This document shows positions 42,433-49,977 of a stretch of DNA of 49,977 nt, one piece after another (within the stretch, counting starts at the first letter, position 1; every line of letters starts with the position of its first letter). This stretch comes from Flagellimonas pelagia. Lineage in GTDB: Bacteria > Bacteroidota > Bacteroidia > Flavobacteriales > Flavobacteriaceae. The notes beneath the pieces were generated by a model that worked only from the letters and a program-made list of their open reading frames with translations, did not search any database and was not told the DNA's origin. The DNA lies in contig NZ_QXFI01000021.1 of assembly GCF_003584135.1 (NCBI RefSeq), positions 1 to 49,977 of the forward strand, written 5' to 3'. Position numbers and translations under genes: made by a program.

Positions 42433-43497
42433 ATGTCAGTACAACTTCGAAGCAGAACATTAAAATCAGGAGCAAAAAGCCTCTATTTGGACATCCATCA
42501 CAACGGTGAAAGATGGAGAGAATTTCTTAAAATAAAAATACTGCCCAAGGATCCATCCAAAATTGAAAAGAAAAGAATTGCCGAAAGAATTCGGGTCAAC
42601 AGGGAATTGGAAGTTTTATCAGATGAAACAGGACATATTCCACAACACCTAAAGAAAATCAATTTTTTTGTTTTTGCTGAAAAATACATTCAAGATTATA
42701 AAAATAAGGACGTACGCATTATTGCAAGCTCTGTGGAGAAATTTAAAGAGGCTGTCAACAATCCGAGGTTAACCATTACGGGAATTGGTCCTAAAACCAT
42801 GACATTATACAAAGATTATTTAATACATGATGCAGGTCTTGCCGGCGAAACGGCACATAACTATTTCACAAGGTTCAAAAAAGTTTTAAAAGCTGCAAAA
42901 ATTCAGGGTTACCTAAATGAAATGCCAACAGCCGAGATAAGATTTACAAATCCCAACAAAGACGATACATTAAAAAAACAAGTATTAGATAAGGATGAAC
43001 TTCAAATACTTGCCAATACCGAATGTGGAAATACTTCCGTAAAAAGAGCCTTTCTATTTGCTTGCTTTACTTCCCTTGGCCTTGCGGAAATCCGAAAGCT
43101 CAAATGGAAAAATATAAACAAAGGCCGATTGATAACCACTAGAAACAAAACTGGGGAACTGATTAATAACAGACTCAATCAAACAGCTCTTGATATCTTG
43201 GGCAAACCAGGGGAAAAAGATTCCTTTATTTTCAATATCCAATCTTTAAGTGATAATGGGGCCAACAAAGCAATACGCTACTGGGTCAATAGGGCTCAAA
43301 TTGAAAAGCACATCACCTTTTATTGTGCCCGTCATACTTTTGCCTGTCAATTACTTATCAATGGGGCCAACCTCAAAACTGTTGCCGATGCCATGGGTCA
43401 TAGCTCAACCAGAAGTACTTTGAAATACCTTAATCATGTTCAGCAATTGCAGGATGAAGCAATTGATAAATTGCCCAGTATTAAATTTTACCACTAA
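42433..43497 (+). CDS. Tyrosine recombinase (site-specific integrase), catalytic Arg I missing
   Basis: 354 residues. An arm-type DNA-binding domain (SRTLKSGAKSLYLDIHHNG) is followed by a SAM-like core-binding domain (about 75-170) and the catalytic domain. In place of the usual TGLR-x-SE motif it has TSLGLAEI, so the first catalytic arginine is Gly. The HxxR box reads YCARHTFA (His to Tyr, Arg kept), GHSS is present and the nucleophile is the Tyr in STLKYLNH. Some Bacteroidota recombinases such as IntDOT also lack Arg I, so activity is not excluded. No other mobile-element genes accompany it. The gene is AT-rich (14 of 60 G+C at 42661-42720), a sign of transfer. Confidence 0.85.
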   Translation: MSVQLRSRTLKSGAKSLYLDIHHNGERWREFLKIKILPKDPSKIEKKRIAERIRVNRELEVLSDETGHIPQHLKKINFFVFAEKYIQDYKNKDVRIIASSVEKFKEAVNNPRLTITGIGPKTMTLYKDYLIHDAGLAGETAHNYFTRFKKVLKAAKIQGYLNEMPTAEIRFTNPNKDDTLKKQVLDKDELQILANTECGNTSVKRAFLFACFTSLGLAEIRKLKWKNINKGRLITTRNKTGELINNRLNQTALDILGKPGEKDSFIFNIQSLSDNGANKAIRYWVNRAQIEKHITFYCARHTFACQLLINGANLKTVADAMGHSSTRSTLKYLNHVQQLQDEAIDKLPSIKFYH

Positions 43498-43530
43498 AAT
43501 AGCTTGACATTTTCATGTAAATAAATAAAA

Positions 43531-44778
43531 TTAGTTGGGCTCTTTATATACCAATTTGTTCAAATCGACCTCACCTATCTTCTTTGTTAGTTGGGCATCC
43601 GAAAACAGCTCCAGAATTGGATCAAGAAAATGGTAAGTATAATTGGCACTATAGACAAATGGGTTGGCTATGTCAAATCCTTTGAAAACAGACCTAACCT
43701 TCATGGTCATCTGTAGTAGCACAGTTTTGTCATTGATTAAGGATTCGGCTTTATCGGGACTCATTTTGAACAATACATCCCCATTGATGTAATCCACTTG
43801 TTCGGTCTTGTTGTAAAACTGTTGTCCATATGGCGTATTAGGTAAAAATTCACCAAAATACTCCACAGAGGAAACTCCCAATGGGGGTCTTTTGATAGGT
43901 AACCGTATCCAAAAACCTCCTTTGTCAAAATCATATTGGCCTTGGAACTTTATGGCATGGACCAATTGAAAATCCTCGGTTCCATCACTAAAAAAGCTTT
44001 TGCTCCATTTTAAAATGATATCCAGATACTTTTCTACAAAAGATACATACCGCTCATTCTCCGTAAAATCGTCCGCTTGGTGACCTCCCCATTCACGGAC
44101 CAAGGCACTCTTACCGGTTCCGCTCCAATCGTTCATAAAATATTCCTTTTTCAGGGCATCGGTTCCCATATCAAATGCAAATTCCTTCAATACTTTTTGG
44201 GCCAAGCTCGACTTTGCTTCTTCCTCAATGATCTTTCCTTTTGTCTGCTGCGTTAGGGCAGTCCTGTCCATCACCTTAAAATGCTCCTTCAAACTATGGA
44301 TACGCACCAAGTGGGCAAACCCAGCATACCCGGTACCCGTCAGATTCCTTTTTTCACCGGCTTCCTTGGAAAGGTCCACTTTTTTGGGATTGTCCTGCAT
44401 CATATAGGAATCTATGGCCCCAAATCGGGGAAGGCCCTTGAATTTCTGAACCACAATATCCTTAAAGGCTTGGTTAGGGGATTTATAAACCAGGTAATCA
44501 TCCTCATTGTAAGCTATGGCGGTATTCTGTTGTGTAGCTTTTTGCTCTGTTTTTTGGGCCTCGGGTAGTGTTATGGCCTCAGTTTGCGTATTCGTTCCAT
44601 TCGCCGAATCTTGTTTCCCATCCAAAATATCACCCACTTTCTTATCGGCCTTTTTAATTATTTTTTCCTCGGCCTGCTGCTTCAATTTTTTAAAAAACTG
44701 ACCGTTCATGTTCTGAGGCAATGTCATCAGCAATACCCCTACAATCCATAAAACTTGTTTCGTACGATTACATTTCAT
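43531..44778 (-). CDS. Secreted paralog family protein 4 of a tandem array
   Basis: 415 residues. A signal peptide ends near NMNGQ. A Lys-rich helical segment follows (FFKKLKQQAEEKIIKKADKK) and then a ~300-residue domain shared with the next three genes. Shared motifs in order are YKSPNQAFKDIVVQKFKGLPRFG near the start, FVEKYLDIILKWSKSFFSDG in the middle, YDFDKGGFWI soon after, and a C-terminal ELFSDAQLTKKIGEVDL. I do not recognise this family and see no catalytic motif. It is the last gene of a five-gene minus-strand operon, 4 bases after the preceding gene. Two features, the helix and the terminal motif, are closest to the gene at 44783. Confidence 0.75.
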   Translation of the reverse strand: MKCNRTKQVLWIVGVLLMTLPQNMNGQFFKKLKQQAEEKIIKKADKKVGDILDGKQDSANGTNTQTEAITLPEAQKTEQKATQQNTAIAYNEDDYLVYKSPNQAFKDIVVQKFKGLPRFGAIDSYMMQDNPKKVDLSKEAGEKRNLTGTGYAGFAHLVRIHSLKEHFKVMDRTALTQQTKGKIIEEEAKSSLAQKVLKEFAFDMGTDALKKEYFMNDWSGTGKSALVREWGGHQADDFTENERYVSFVEKYLDIILKWSKSFFSDGTEDFQLVHAIKFQGQYDFDKGGFWIRLPIKRPPLGVSSVEYFGEFLPNTPYGQQFYNKTEQVDYINGDVLFKMSPDKAESLINDKTVLLQMTMKVRSVFKGFDIANPFVYSANYTYHFLDPILELFSDAQLTKKIGEVDLNKLVYKEPN

Positions 44779-44782
44779 TTGA

Positions 44783-45976
44783 TCAATCTTTAAATTTAAC
44801 GGTCTTCATATCCACCTCTCCCATTTTTTTGGTTAGGGGGGCATCCTTATAAAACTCCATTGTTGTACTTTCCAACTCAAACTCCCAATCCACATGGGTA
44901 GGATTTGTAATACGAGGTGTCACCTTCACCTTGAACACCACAAATACGGGTGATCTGGATTGGAGGTTAAATTCTTTGGCCGCTGTTGGGTCTACGGACA
45001 AAAAAACCTTTTTTGATGTGTTCTTCAAGGTTTTTTCATTCTCAGAGTAGGCCAAAAAATTGGAATTATGAAGTATAAAGTCCCCTCCTATGGAGAATAT
45101 ATTGCCAATCCAATAGCCTTTATCCTTAAAATCATATTTTTCAGCTACCGCTCCCCTAGCCACGAAGTAGGCGACTTGGCTTCCATTTTCATAGAATGTT
45201 TCACTCCAATCCCGAAGGGTCTCAAAATGATTCTTGATAAACTTGGAGTAACTGCGATTTTGGGCAAATTCATTGTTCCGTGTCCCTCCCCAGCTAGGTA
45301 CAATGGTTCGTTCACCCACGGCATTGGTAAAATTACACGGGGCCTTTGCTTCGGGGTCACAAAAGTATTCTTGCATATTTTCATCCGAAAAAACATCCTT
45401 TGCGAGCATCAACAAATGATGTTGGGCCTTATTGGAGTTCTTTGCCTTAAGGTCATTGTCCGCATAATTGTATGAAGTGAGTTTTGACCGGTCCATATCC
45501 TTGAAAAGGTCTTCCATAAATTTAAGTTCCAAGAGTGCCCGATAGGCTTTGCTATGGGTCGGGGCCGTAACCCCCCTATGATAATAAACATCTCCATAGC
45601 GGGGAAGTCCCTTGTGAGATTGTATGACCACATCCATAAAATCCTTGTTGGGGGCCTTATAGGTGATAATATTATCGTCCTTAATTTCAGGCGATTTATT
45701 CTGGGTTTGATTTCCTATCGGTATGCTGTTTGGGGATGTTTTGTTTGTTGATGCAGGCCCAGTCTTTGGACTTGGTTTCTCTTTTTCTGGAGCCGATGTC
45801 TTTTCCCCTTCCCCATTCAATAACTCATCGGTTTTTTCACTGGCCTTATTTACGATTTTATCCTCCACATTCTTTTTCAGTTTTTTTAAAAACTGTCCTT
45901 GGACCGAGATTGGCGCCAACAGACCAAAAACCGCAACAAGCAATATGGATTTGGTTTTTATATCTTTCATTTTCAT
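44783..45976 (-). CDS. Secreted paralog family protein 3 of a tandem array
   Basis: 397 residues. A signal peptide ends near SVQGQ. A basic amphipathic segment (FLKKLKKNVEDKIVNKASEK), as in its downstream neighbour, is followed by a Ser/Pro/Lys-rich low-complexity linker (about 60-100). The shared domain then has YKAPNKDFMDVVIQSHKGLPRYG, FIKNHFETLRDWSETFYENG, YDFKDKGYWIG and the closing FYKDAPLTKKMGEVDM. Two cysteines sit in a YFCDPEAKAPCN segment, resembling FFCNPKEEDC of the gene at 45987. Unknown function; secretion and the conserved domain suggest a surface or periplasmic role. Confidence 0.75.
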   Translation of the reverse strand: MKMKDIKTKSILLVAVFGLLAPISVQGQFLKKLKKNVEDKIVNKASEKTDELLNGEGEKTSAPEKEKPSPKTGPASTNKTSPNSIPIGNQTQNKSPEIKDDNIITYKAPNKDFMDVVIQSHKGLPRYGDVYYHRGVTAPTHSKAYRALLELKFMEDLFKDMDRSKLTSYNYADNDLKAKNSNKAQHHLLMLAKDVFSDENMQEYFCDPEAKAPCNFTNAVGERTIVPSWGGTRNNEFAQNRSYSKFIKNHFETLRDWSETFYENGSQVAYFVARGAVAEKYDFKDKGYWIGNIFSIGGDFILHNSNFLAYSENEKTLKNTSKKVFLSVDPTAAKEFNLQSRSPVFVVFKVKVTPRITNPTHVDWEFELESTTMEFYKDAPLTKKMGEVDMKTVKFKD

Positions 45977-45986
45977 AGCTTAGATT

Positions 45987-47018
45987 TTATCTGGTTTTGG
46001 ACACCATGGAATTGATGTCTATTTCCCCCACTTTTTGGGTAAGGCCATCATCCGAGTACAGTTCTATGACAGGGCTGTTCAAACTGAAGGTGGTCTTGAG
46101 CTGATCTGCACGATAATTTTCCACTCCATTCAGGTAGCCGGTCACATCCAACACCAAATAGAGGTATTGGTGCTTTTCAGAAAAGTGCTCTGCCTCTTCC
46201 GGAGACATTTTGAAGAGGATAGAAGTGCCATTGGGATGCATCAAATTTCTTTCGGTGGAGTTGGATGGTTGAAGTCCATACCAATGTAACAAAAAGCCAG
46301 TGTTGTAAAATTGATTGGTATTGAACCAATAACCCCCATCCTTAAAATCGTAGGTGCCCAAATTGGTTCGGGCCACATAGTATCCCTCCAAGGTATTGTC
46401 TGTATAAAGGGTCTTTGCCCACTTTTCTAACATGGGAAATTTTTCCTTCACAAAAGCGGTATACGCACGCAATTTCTGAAACTCCGAAGCCCCCCTGCCT
46501 CCCCATGGCCTTTGGTTCCTTGGTTCGTTGTAATACCCTTCTTGTGGAAACCCGGAAACACAATCCTCTTCTTTTGGGTTGCAGAAAAACCGAATCAACT
46601 GTTGTGTATTGCACAATGCATTTGCCAAGGCCAGTACATGCTGCTGGGCGGTGAGGGATTTCAACTCTTCCTCATACATATTTTGCTTTCGTTCGGTAAA
46701 AAGATCTTTGTCCATTACCGCAAACATGTCTTCCTTAAACCTCATCTTCAAAAGCTCCATAAAGGCGTGCTTACTGGCCATATGGTGGCTGGACCGTTTG
46801 TCCATTTCAAAATACCCTTCTTCCCTAGAGCTTATATAGGTGCCATCGGCCTTCACAAAATATTCATCCTGTACCCCAAAGCGGAGCTTCCCTTTGTGGG
46901 TCTGTAAGGATAGGGAAATAAAATCGGTACTGGGTGGATCAAAAACCTTTTCCATTGGTTGGCCCCACCCTACTCCTTGGCAAACAATTATTATAATTAC
47001 AAAAAGCAAATTCTTCAT
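45987..47018 (-). CDS. Secreted paralog family protein 2 of a tandem array
   Basis: 343 residues. A signal peptide ends near GVGWGQ and the shared domain starts directly (FDPPSTDFISLSLQTHKGKLRFG), without the basic helix of the two downstream paralogs. FVKEKFPMLEKWAKTLYTDN, YDFKDGGYWF and ELYSDDGLTQKVGEIDI follow. A Cys pair occurs in FFCNPKEEDC. The stop lies 10 bases before the start of the next gene. No enzymatic motif is seen. Confidence 0.75.
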   Translation of the reverse strand: MKNLLFVIIIIVCQGVGWGQPMEKVFDPPSTDFISLSLQTHKGKLRFGVQDEYFVKADGTYISSREEGYFEMDKRSSHHMASKHAFMELLKMRFKEDMFAVMDKDLFTERKQNMYEEELKSLTAQQHVLALANALCNTQQLIRFFCNPKEEDCVSGFPQEGYYNEPRNQRPWGGRGASEFQKLRAYTAFVKEKFPMLEKWAKTLYTDNTLEGYYVARTNLGTYDFKDGGYWFNTNQFYNTGFLLHWYGLQPSNSTERNLMHPNGTSILFKMSPEEAEHFSEKHQYLYLVLDVTGYLNGVENYRADQLKTTFSLNSPVIELYSDDGLTQKVGEIDINSMVSKTR

Positions 47019-47021
47019 AGA

Positions 47022-48041
47022 TCAATTGGTTTTTAACGTGAGGTTGGCAAGGGAAAGCGTCATAAAATGTTCTGTAAGGGCTTCGTCCTCATAAATTTCC
47101 ACATCGCTGTCCACATGGGAATAGTTGAACTCCACAGGGTCATAAGGAAAGGCCATCGGTTTGCCCGAACGTTTCAATTTTATCTTCTTCACCAAATACA
47201 ACCGGTTGATGTCTTCCTTCAAGAACCGTTCGGCGGTCTGTTCGTCGATTTTGAGAAAAAATTGAAGATTGTTCTTTCCGTTGATTTTCTTCAAAAGTTC
47301 ATGCTCATATGCCGCAACAGGCTCGAAGACCACTCTTTTGGCCCCACCTTGCTTTGGGGTAAAAACATCGTTCAGATTAAGATAATGTCCTACCCAATAC
47401 CCTAATTTGTCAAAGTCATACCCCCTTCCAACATGAAGTGTGGATACATGGTATCCTACCATTTCATCATTTTTGAAAAACGATTGGCCCCACCTTTGAA
47501 GTGGCTCCAAACATACCTCAACAAAAGAGGTATAATTGCGAAGCCTCTCAAACTCGTTTTTTCCTTGATTGGTTTGGTTGCAGGCATTGTCCAAACAAAG
47601 ATTCGGACCGACTTGGGTCCGTAAAAACTGCTGTAGAAATGCGGAATTCCGTTGTTCTTGTGATGTATTGGAACTGGCCACGGTCAAACGCCCGCGGTCC
47701 AGATCACTCATAAAGGGCTCCAAATATTTCAACCCCACCAAAATGGAAAAATTCAAGAGACCGTTTCTTTCCTTTTTGTTCTGTTCCATCACATGGGCCC
47801 CATCATTTCCCCGTGCGGGTCTCATCGCGGGCGTGGCACCCGTATTCTTAACCATATGACTGTTAAATGCCCCAAACCGAGGAAGGCCCATATGGGCCTG
47901 TAGTTTAACGGGAGCAAACTTCTCGGAAGGTGGATCGAACACAATCAGATTGTTGGCACTTGGGGCCTGTGCCTCTAATTCAAGCAACCCCAAGATAGCC
48001 AACAATACCCCCAAACTTATCTTATGTATCATTTTCTTCAA
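47022..48041 (-). CDS. Secreted paralog family protein 1 of a tandem array
   Basis: 339 residues. A signal peptide ends near LELEAQ. The shared domain opens FDPPSEKFAPVKLQAHMGLPRFG and contains FVEVCLEPLQRWGQSFFKND, YDFDKLGYWVGHY and a diverged closing motif EIYEDEALTEHFMTLSL. Cysteines occur in PNLCLDNACNQ. It is the most divergent of the four at the C-terminus, where the KxGE(V/I)D(I/L) signature is lost. It starts 9 bases after the lipoprotein gene at 48051, so both belong to the same transcript. Confidence 0.75.
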   Translation of the reverse strand: MKKMIHKISLGVLLAILGLLELEAQAPSANNLIVFDPPSEKFAPVKLQAHMGLPRFGAFNSHMVKNTGATPAMRPARGNDGAHVMEQNKKERNGLLNFSILVGLKYLEPFMSDLDRGRLTVASSNTSQEQRNSAFLQQFLRTQVGPNLCLDNACNQTNQGKNEFERLRNYTSFVEVCLEPLQRWGQSFFKNDEMVGYHVSTLHVGRGYDFDKLGYWVGHYLNLNDVFTPKQGGAKRVVFEPVAAYEHELLKKINGKNNLQFFLKIDEQTAERFLKEDINRLYLVKKIKLKRSGKPMAFPYDPVEFNYSHVDSDVEIYEDEALTEHFMTLSLANLTLKTN

Positions 48042-48050
48042 TATGAACCG

Positions 48051-48590
48051 TTACTCCCACGTTATCACTCCATCCATAGTCAAAAGCTTGTCATCATCGG
48101 TATTGATTACCGTGGTACCTTCAAAAGTGACTTTTTTGGCTTCGAAATCAACTTCAAACCCATCTCCACAGGCCATAAAGAATCCTTGATAGGGGGAGGA
48201 ACACGCATGTGGATATTCTTCCCCGTTCTTTACAATGGTCATGGAAATGGTCTTGTCGATATCGGGTGACCCCCCAGTGGAAAAATCCGCAGCCACGATC
48301 ACAAAACCGCTCTGGTCATTACTATAGACCAGTTCGTTATCTACCACTGTAATATTATCGGAAAGTAATATGACAGATTTGTCCGTTCCTGTCAATGATG
48401 CATTTCCGACCTCAATGTTCCCTACGGTCAAAGAAGTCCCCAAAACCCCAGTCTCCTCCCCGGACAACTGGATGATTCCCTCAACCTTTCCGGATTTCCC
48501 ATCCTCTGGTTCATCGCCATCGTCAGAATTACAATTTGTGAACATGGTAAGTGTAAAAATGGAAAGGAAAAACAACTGCATTTTTTTCAT
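48051..48590 (-). CDS. Lipoprotein heading the paralog operon
   Basis: 179 residues. The lipobox is TMFTNC with lipidated Cys20, followed by NSDDGDEPEDGKSG. The mature chain is beta-rich with two Cys (HACSSPYQGFFMACG) likely to form a disulfide. It is the first gene of the five-gene minus-strand operon and diverges from the TPR gene at 48781. Function unknown. Confidence 0.7.
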   Translation of the reverse strand: MKKMQLFFLSIFTLTMFTNCNSDDGDEPEDGKSGKVEGIIQLSGEETGVLGTSLTVGNIEVGNASLTGTDKSVILLSDNITVVDNELVYSNDQSGFVIVAADFSTGGSPDIDKTISMTIVKNGEEYPHACSSPYQGFFMACGDGFEVDFEAKKVTFEGTTVINTDDDKLLTMDGVITWE

Positions 48591-48752
48591 AGTATAAAAT
48601 GGTTATGGTGCGTAGAAAACACCAAGCTATATATTCCCCATAGCCTATGCCACGACCACTTATTCACCGTTGTAAATATGAACATGAGCGTTGTCTTTTG
48701 TTGAATTACCGCAATACACAATGAACGGGGCAGCATATTGAGTCAAAACCTT

Positions 48753-48760
48753 TAAATTTG
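48753..48760 (+). promoter_or_regulatory. Candidate -7 promoter box for the TPR sensor gene
   Basis: TAAATTTG fits TAnnTTTG and lies 20 bases before the ATG at 48781. No TTG sits at the expected distance upstream, so support is partial. Confidence 0.3.
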
Positions 48761-48780
48761 GTTTTGACCAATCACCCGCC

Positions 48781-49737
48781 ATGCCAGATTCCTTTAAAAA
48801 GATCTTTTTAGTCCTATTGCTCTTTCCCCTTTGGGGAATTTCCCAACAAAGCGTATTGGATTCGTTACAACAGGAATTGGCCACCCATTCGGCAAAAGAT
48901 TCTGTCCGCGTTTCTTTATTGATAAAAACTGCTGGGGAAATGACCTATTCCAATCCCAAGGAAGCTTTTCCTTTGGTAGATGAGGCCATTGCCATATCCT
49001 CCGAAACAGATTGGATCAAGGGGGAGAGTTACGCATTGAGACAGAAGGGAAACCTGCATTATGTTATGGGAGACGACCTAGCCGCACTGGATGTCTACCA
49101 AAAAGCGCAACATCTTGCCGAATCCATAGGGGACAGGTCACTTGAAGCGTCGTTGTTGAGCAATATCGGAAACATTTTTGCCGATTTAAAACAGTACGAT
49201 AGGGCCTTGGAAAATTATGAAGCCTATTTGACCTCTGCACAAAAGTTGGGCAATGTCCCTGATGAAATAAAAGCACTGTCAAACATTGCAATCATCTACA
49301 ACGACACTAAAAAATATGAAGAAGGAGTGGCCAATCTTGAAAAGGCCCTAAAATTGTCCAAACAGGAAGAAAATGACCTCTTTGTGGCCGCCATTACCAA
49401 TAACTTGGCCCTAGCTTACAAAAAACTCGAAGATTACCCAAAGGCACTCTTGTATTATCAGGAGGCGGCGGATCTTGCCCACCAGATCGGGAACAAATAC
49501 ATTGAAGCTTCTGCCCTGAACAGCATAGGAATGGTCAATATCATATTGAAAAACTATGACTTGGCTGCCTTAAATGGGAGGAAAGCCCTTGACCTATCCC
49601 AAGAGATCGAAGCCGTGGAATGGCAAGCGGATTCCTGGAAAGTATTGAGTGAGGTATACGAACATGAAGGAGAAATGGCAGAAGCCCTCCATGCTTACAA
49701 AGAGCATGTACGTCTTCAGGACAGTGTGTTGAGCTAA
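48781..49737 (+). CDS. Exported TPR protein, N-terminal part of a sensor truncated by an in-frame TAA
   Basis: 318 residues. A signal peptide ends near WGISQQS and is followed by about six tetratricopeptide repeats (residues about 60-310: LSNIGNIFADLKQYDRALENYEAYL, cut here to motifs such as GNIFADLKQYDRALENYEAY). Uninterrupted relatives continue with a coiled coil, one membrane helix and a cytoplasmic signalling domain. Here a TAA at 49735-49737 stops translation just after LQDSVLS, and the same frame then continues open to the end of the window with exactly those missing features. As read, the product would be a free periplasmic TPR protein. Confidence 0.8.
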   Translation: MPDSFKKIFLVLLLFPLWGISQQSVLDSLQQELATHSAKDSVRVSLLIKTAGEMTYSNPKEAFPLVDEAIAISSETDWIKGESYALRQKGNLHYVMGDDLAALDVYQKAQHLAESIGDRSLEASLLSNIGNIFADLKQYDRALENYEAYLTSAQKLGNVPDEIKALSNIAIIYNDTKKYEEGVANLEKALKLSKQEENDLFVAAITNNLALAYKKLEDYPKALLYYQEAADLAHQIGNKYIEASALNSIGMVNIILKNYDLAALNGRKALDLSQEIEAVEWQADSWKVLSEVYEHEGEMAEALHAYKEHVRLQDSVLS

Positions 49738-49977
49738 GAAAAAAAATCTGAGCTGACCCGGAAGGAAATGCAGTTCAAAATGGAGAGGCAACAGGCCGAG
49801 GCCGAGGAGGAAATCAAACGGCAACATCTCGTCAAAAATGGTTATTTGGCTGGGGCCATCCTTCTGGCACTGATCTCAATTGCAAGTTATTTTCTATATA
49901 AACGCAGACGTGATGCCTTGGAAAAAAGAAAGGTGGTCGAATTCAATGCCAAGGTAGCCGAGACAGAACTCAAGGCC
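49738..49977 (+). pseudogene. Downstream remainder of the interrupted TPR sensor, running off the window
   Basis: The frame after the TAA encodes a charged coiled coil (KEMQFKMERQQAEAEEEI), a membrane helix (YLAGAILLALISIASYFLY), a basic stop-transfer (KRRR) and a second coiled segment ending FNAKVAETELKA. That last segment closely resembles the linker before the LytS box (ALRxQMNPHFIFNSL) of TPR-fused LytS kinases, so a kinase probably follows outside the window. An in-frame ATG at 49768 could allow reinitiation, giving a separate membrane kinase without the TPR sensor. A single-base change (for example GAA to TAA) would explain the interruption. Confidence 0.65.

Noticed and set aside
48660..48884. 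74-codon minus-strand frame between the lipoprotein and TPR genes
   Set aside because: It overlaps the signal peptide coding region of the TPR gene antisense and shows no protein-like features beyond chance.
1..49977. CRISPR arrays, rRNA or tRNA genes
   Set aside because: No regularly spaced identical repeats with variable spacers and no tRNA or rRNA signatures were seen; the only arrays are the DUF11 coding repeats and the short operator repeats at 15421-15497.

Overview
The window looks like a chromosome segment of a marine-type Bacteroidota, most likely family Flavobacteriaceae. The evidence is a SprB-like adhesin with a type IX secretion (T9SS) C-terminal domain next to a PorP/SprF partner, SusC-like TonB receptor architecture, LytS/LytTR two-component pairs, short Bacteroidota lipoproteins (LxxC followed by S/D/E-rich stretches), a ribonucleotide reductase whose ATP-cone sits on the small subunit, and candidate TAnnTTTG-type promoters. 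Genus and species cannot be fixed from the sequence alone. I saw no rRNA, tRNA or CRISPR array.

Layout. 1-1006: a complete IS481-like insertion sequence whose left end is base 1 of the window. It abuts a 7TM sensor kinase / LytTR regulator pair (about 1031-3692) and may have removed the kinase start codon. 3689-9458 (minus): a siroheme-synthesis dehydrogenase, a PorP/SprF protein and a 1380-residue adhesin with nine DUF11 repeats. 9744-10752 (minus): a small secreted repeat protein and a Big2 lipoprotein. 10941-14835 (minus): an ammonia/glutamine module made of a eukaryotic-type glutamine synthetase (GSII), a full-length metazoan-KGA-like glutaminase with ankyrin repeats, and an Amt channel. 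14868-17277 (minus): a possible 37-aa Arg-rich peptide, a second copy of the small secreted repeat protein, and a three-domain regulator (alpha/beta hydrolase, degenerate nucleotide cyclase, AraC HTH). Four helically phased direct repeats lie just upstream of a predicted promoter between the last two.

17554-20900 (plus): a His/Cys-rich small protein, a TonB-dependent receptor and a lipoprotein, possibly a metal-uptake set. 21143-24210 (minus): nrdB-nrdA. 24574-30914 (plus): a TolC / MacA-like adaptor / MacB ATPase / MacB permease efflux operon continuing into its own LytS kinase and LytTR regulator. A second 7TM sensor kinase (30911-32752, minus) converges on it with overlapping stop codons. 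32924-36765 (plus): three lipoproteins of unknown function. 36855-41385 (plus): an ECF sigma factor, a membrane-anchored TPR protein in the anti-sigma position and an exported TPR-CHAT caspase-like protein. A 33-bp perfect hairpin overlaps the first possible sigma start codon.

41404-42171 (minus): another lipoprotein. 42433-43497 (plus): a lone tyrosine recombinase lacking the first catalytic arginine, apparently inserted between a minus-strand operon and that operon's terminator. 43531-48590 (minus): a tight five-gene operon of one lipoprotein and four tandem secreted paralogs of a family I do not recognise. 48781 to the end: a TPR sensor protein interrupted by an in-frame TAA.

The strongest candidates for undescribed biology are (1) the hydrolase-cyclase-AraC fusion with its phased operator array and adjacent secreted repeat peptide, (2) the sigma / TPR anti-sigma / TPR-CHAT operon, whose topology allows protease control of a sigma factor and parallels the Craspase/Csx30/sigma logic without CRISPR, and (3) the four-paralog secreted operon.
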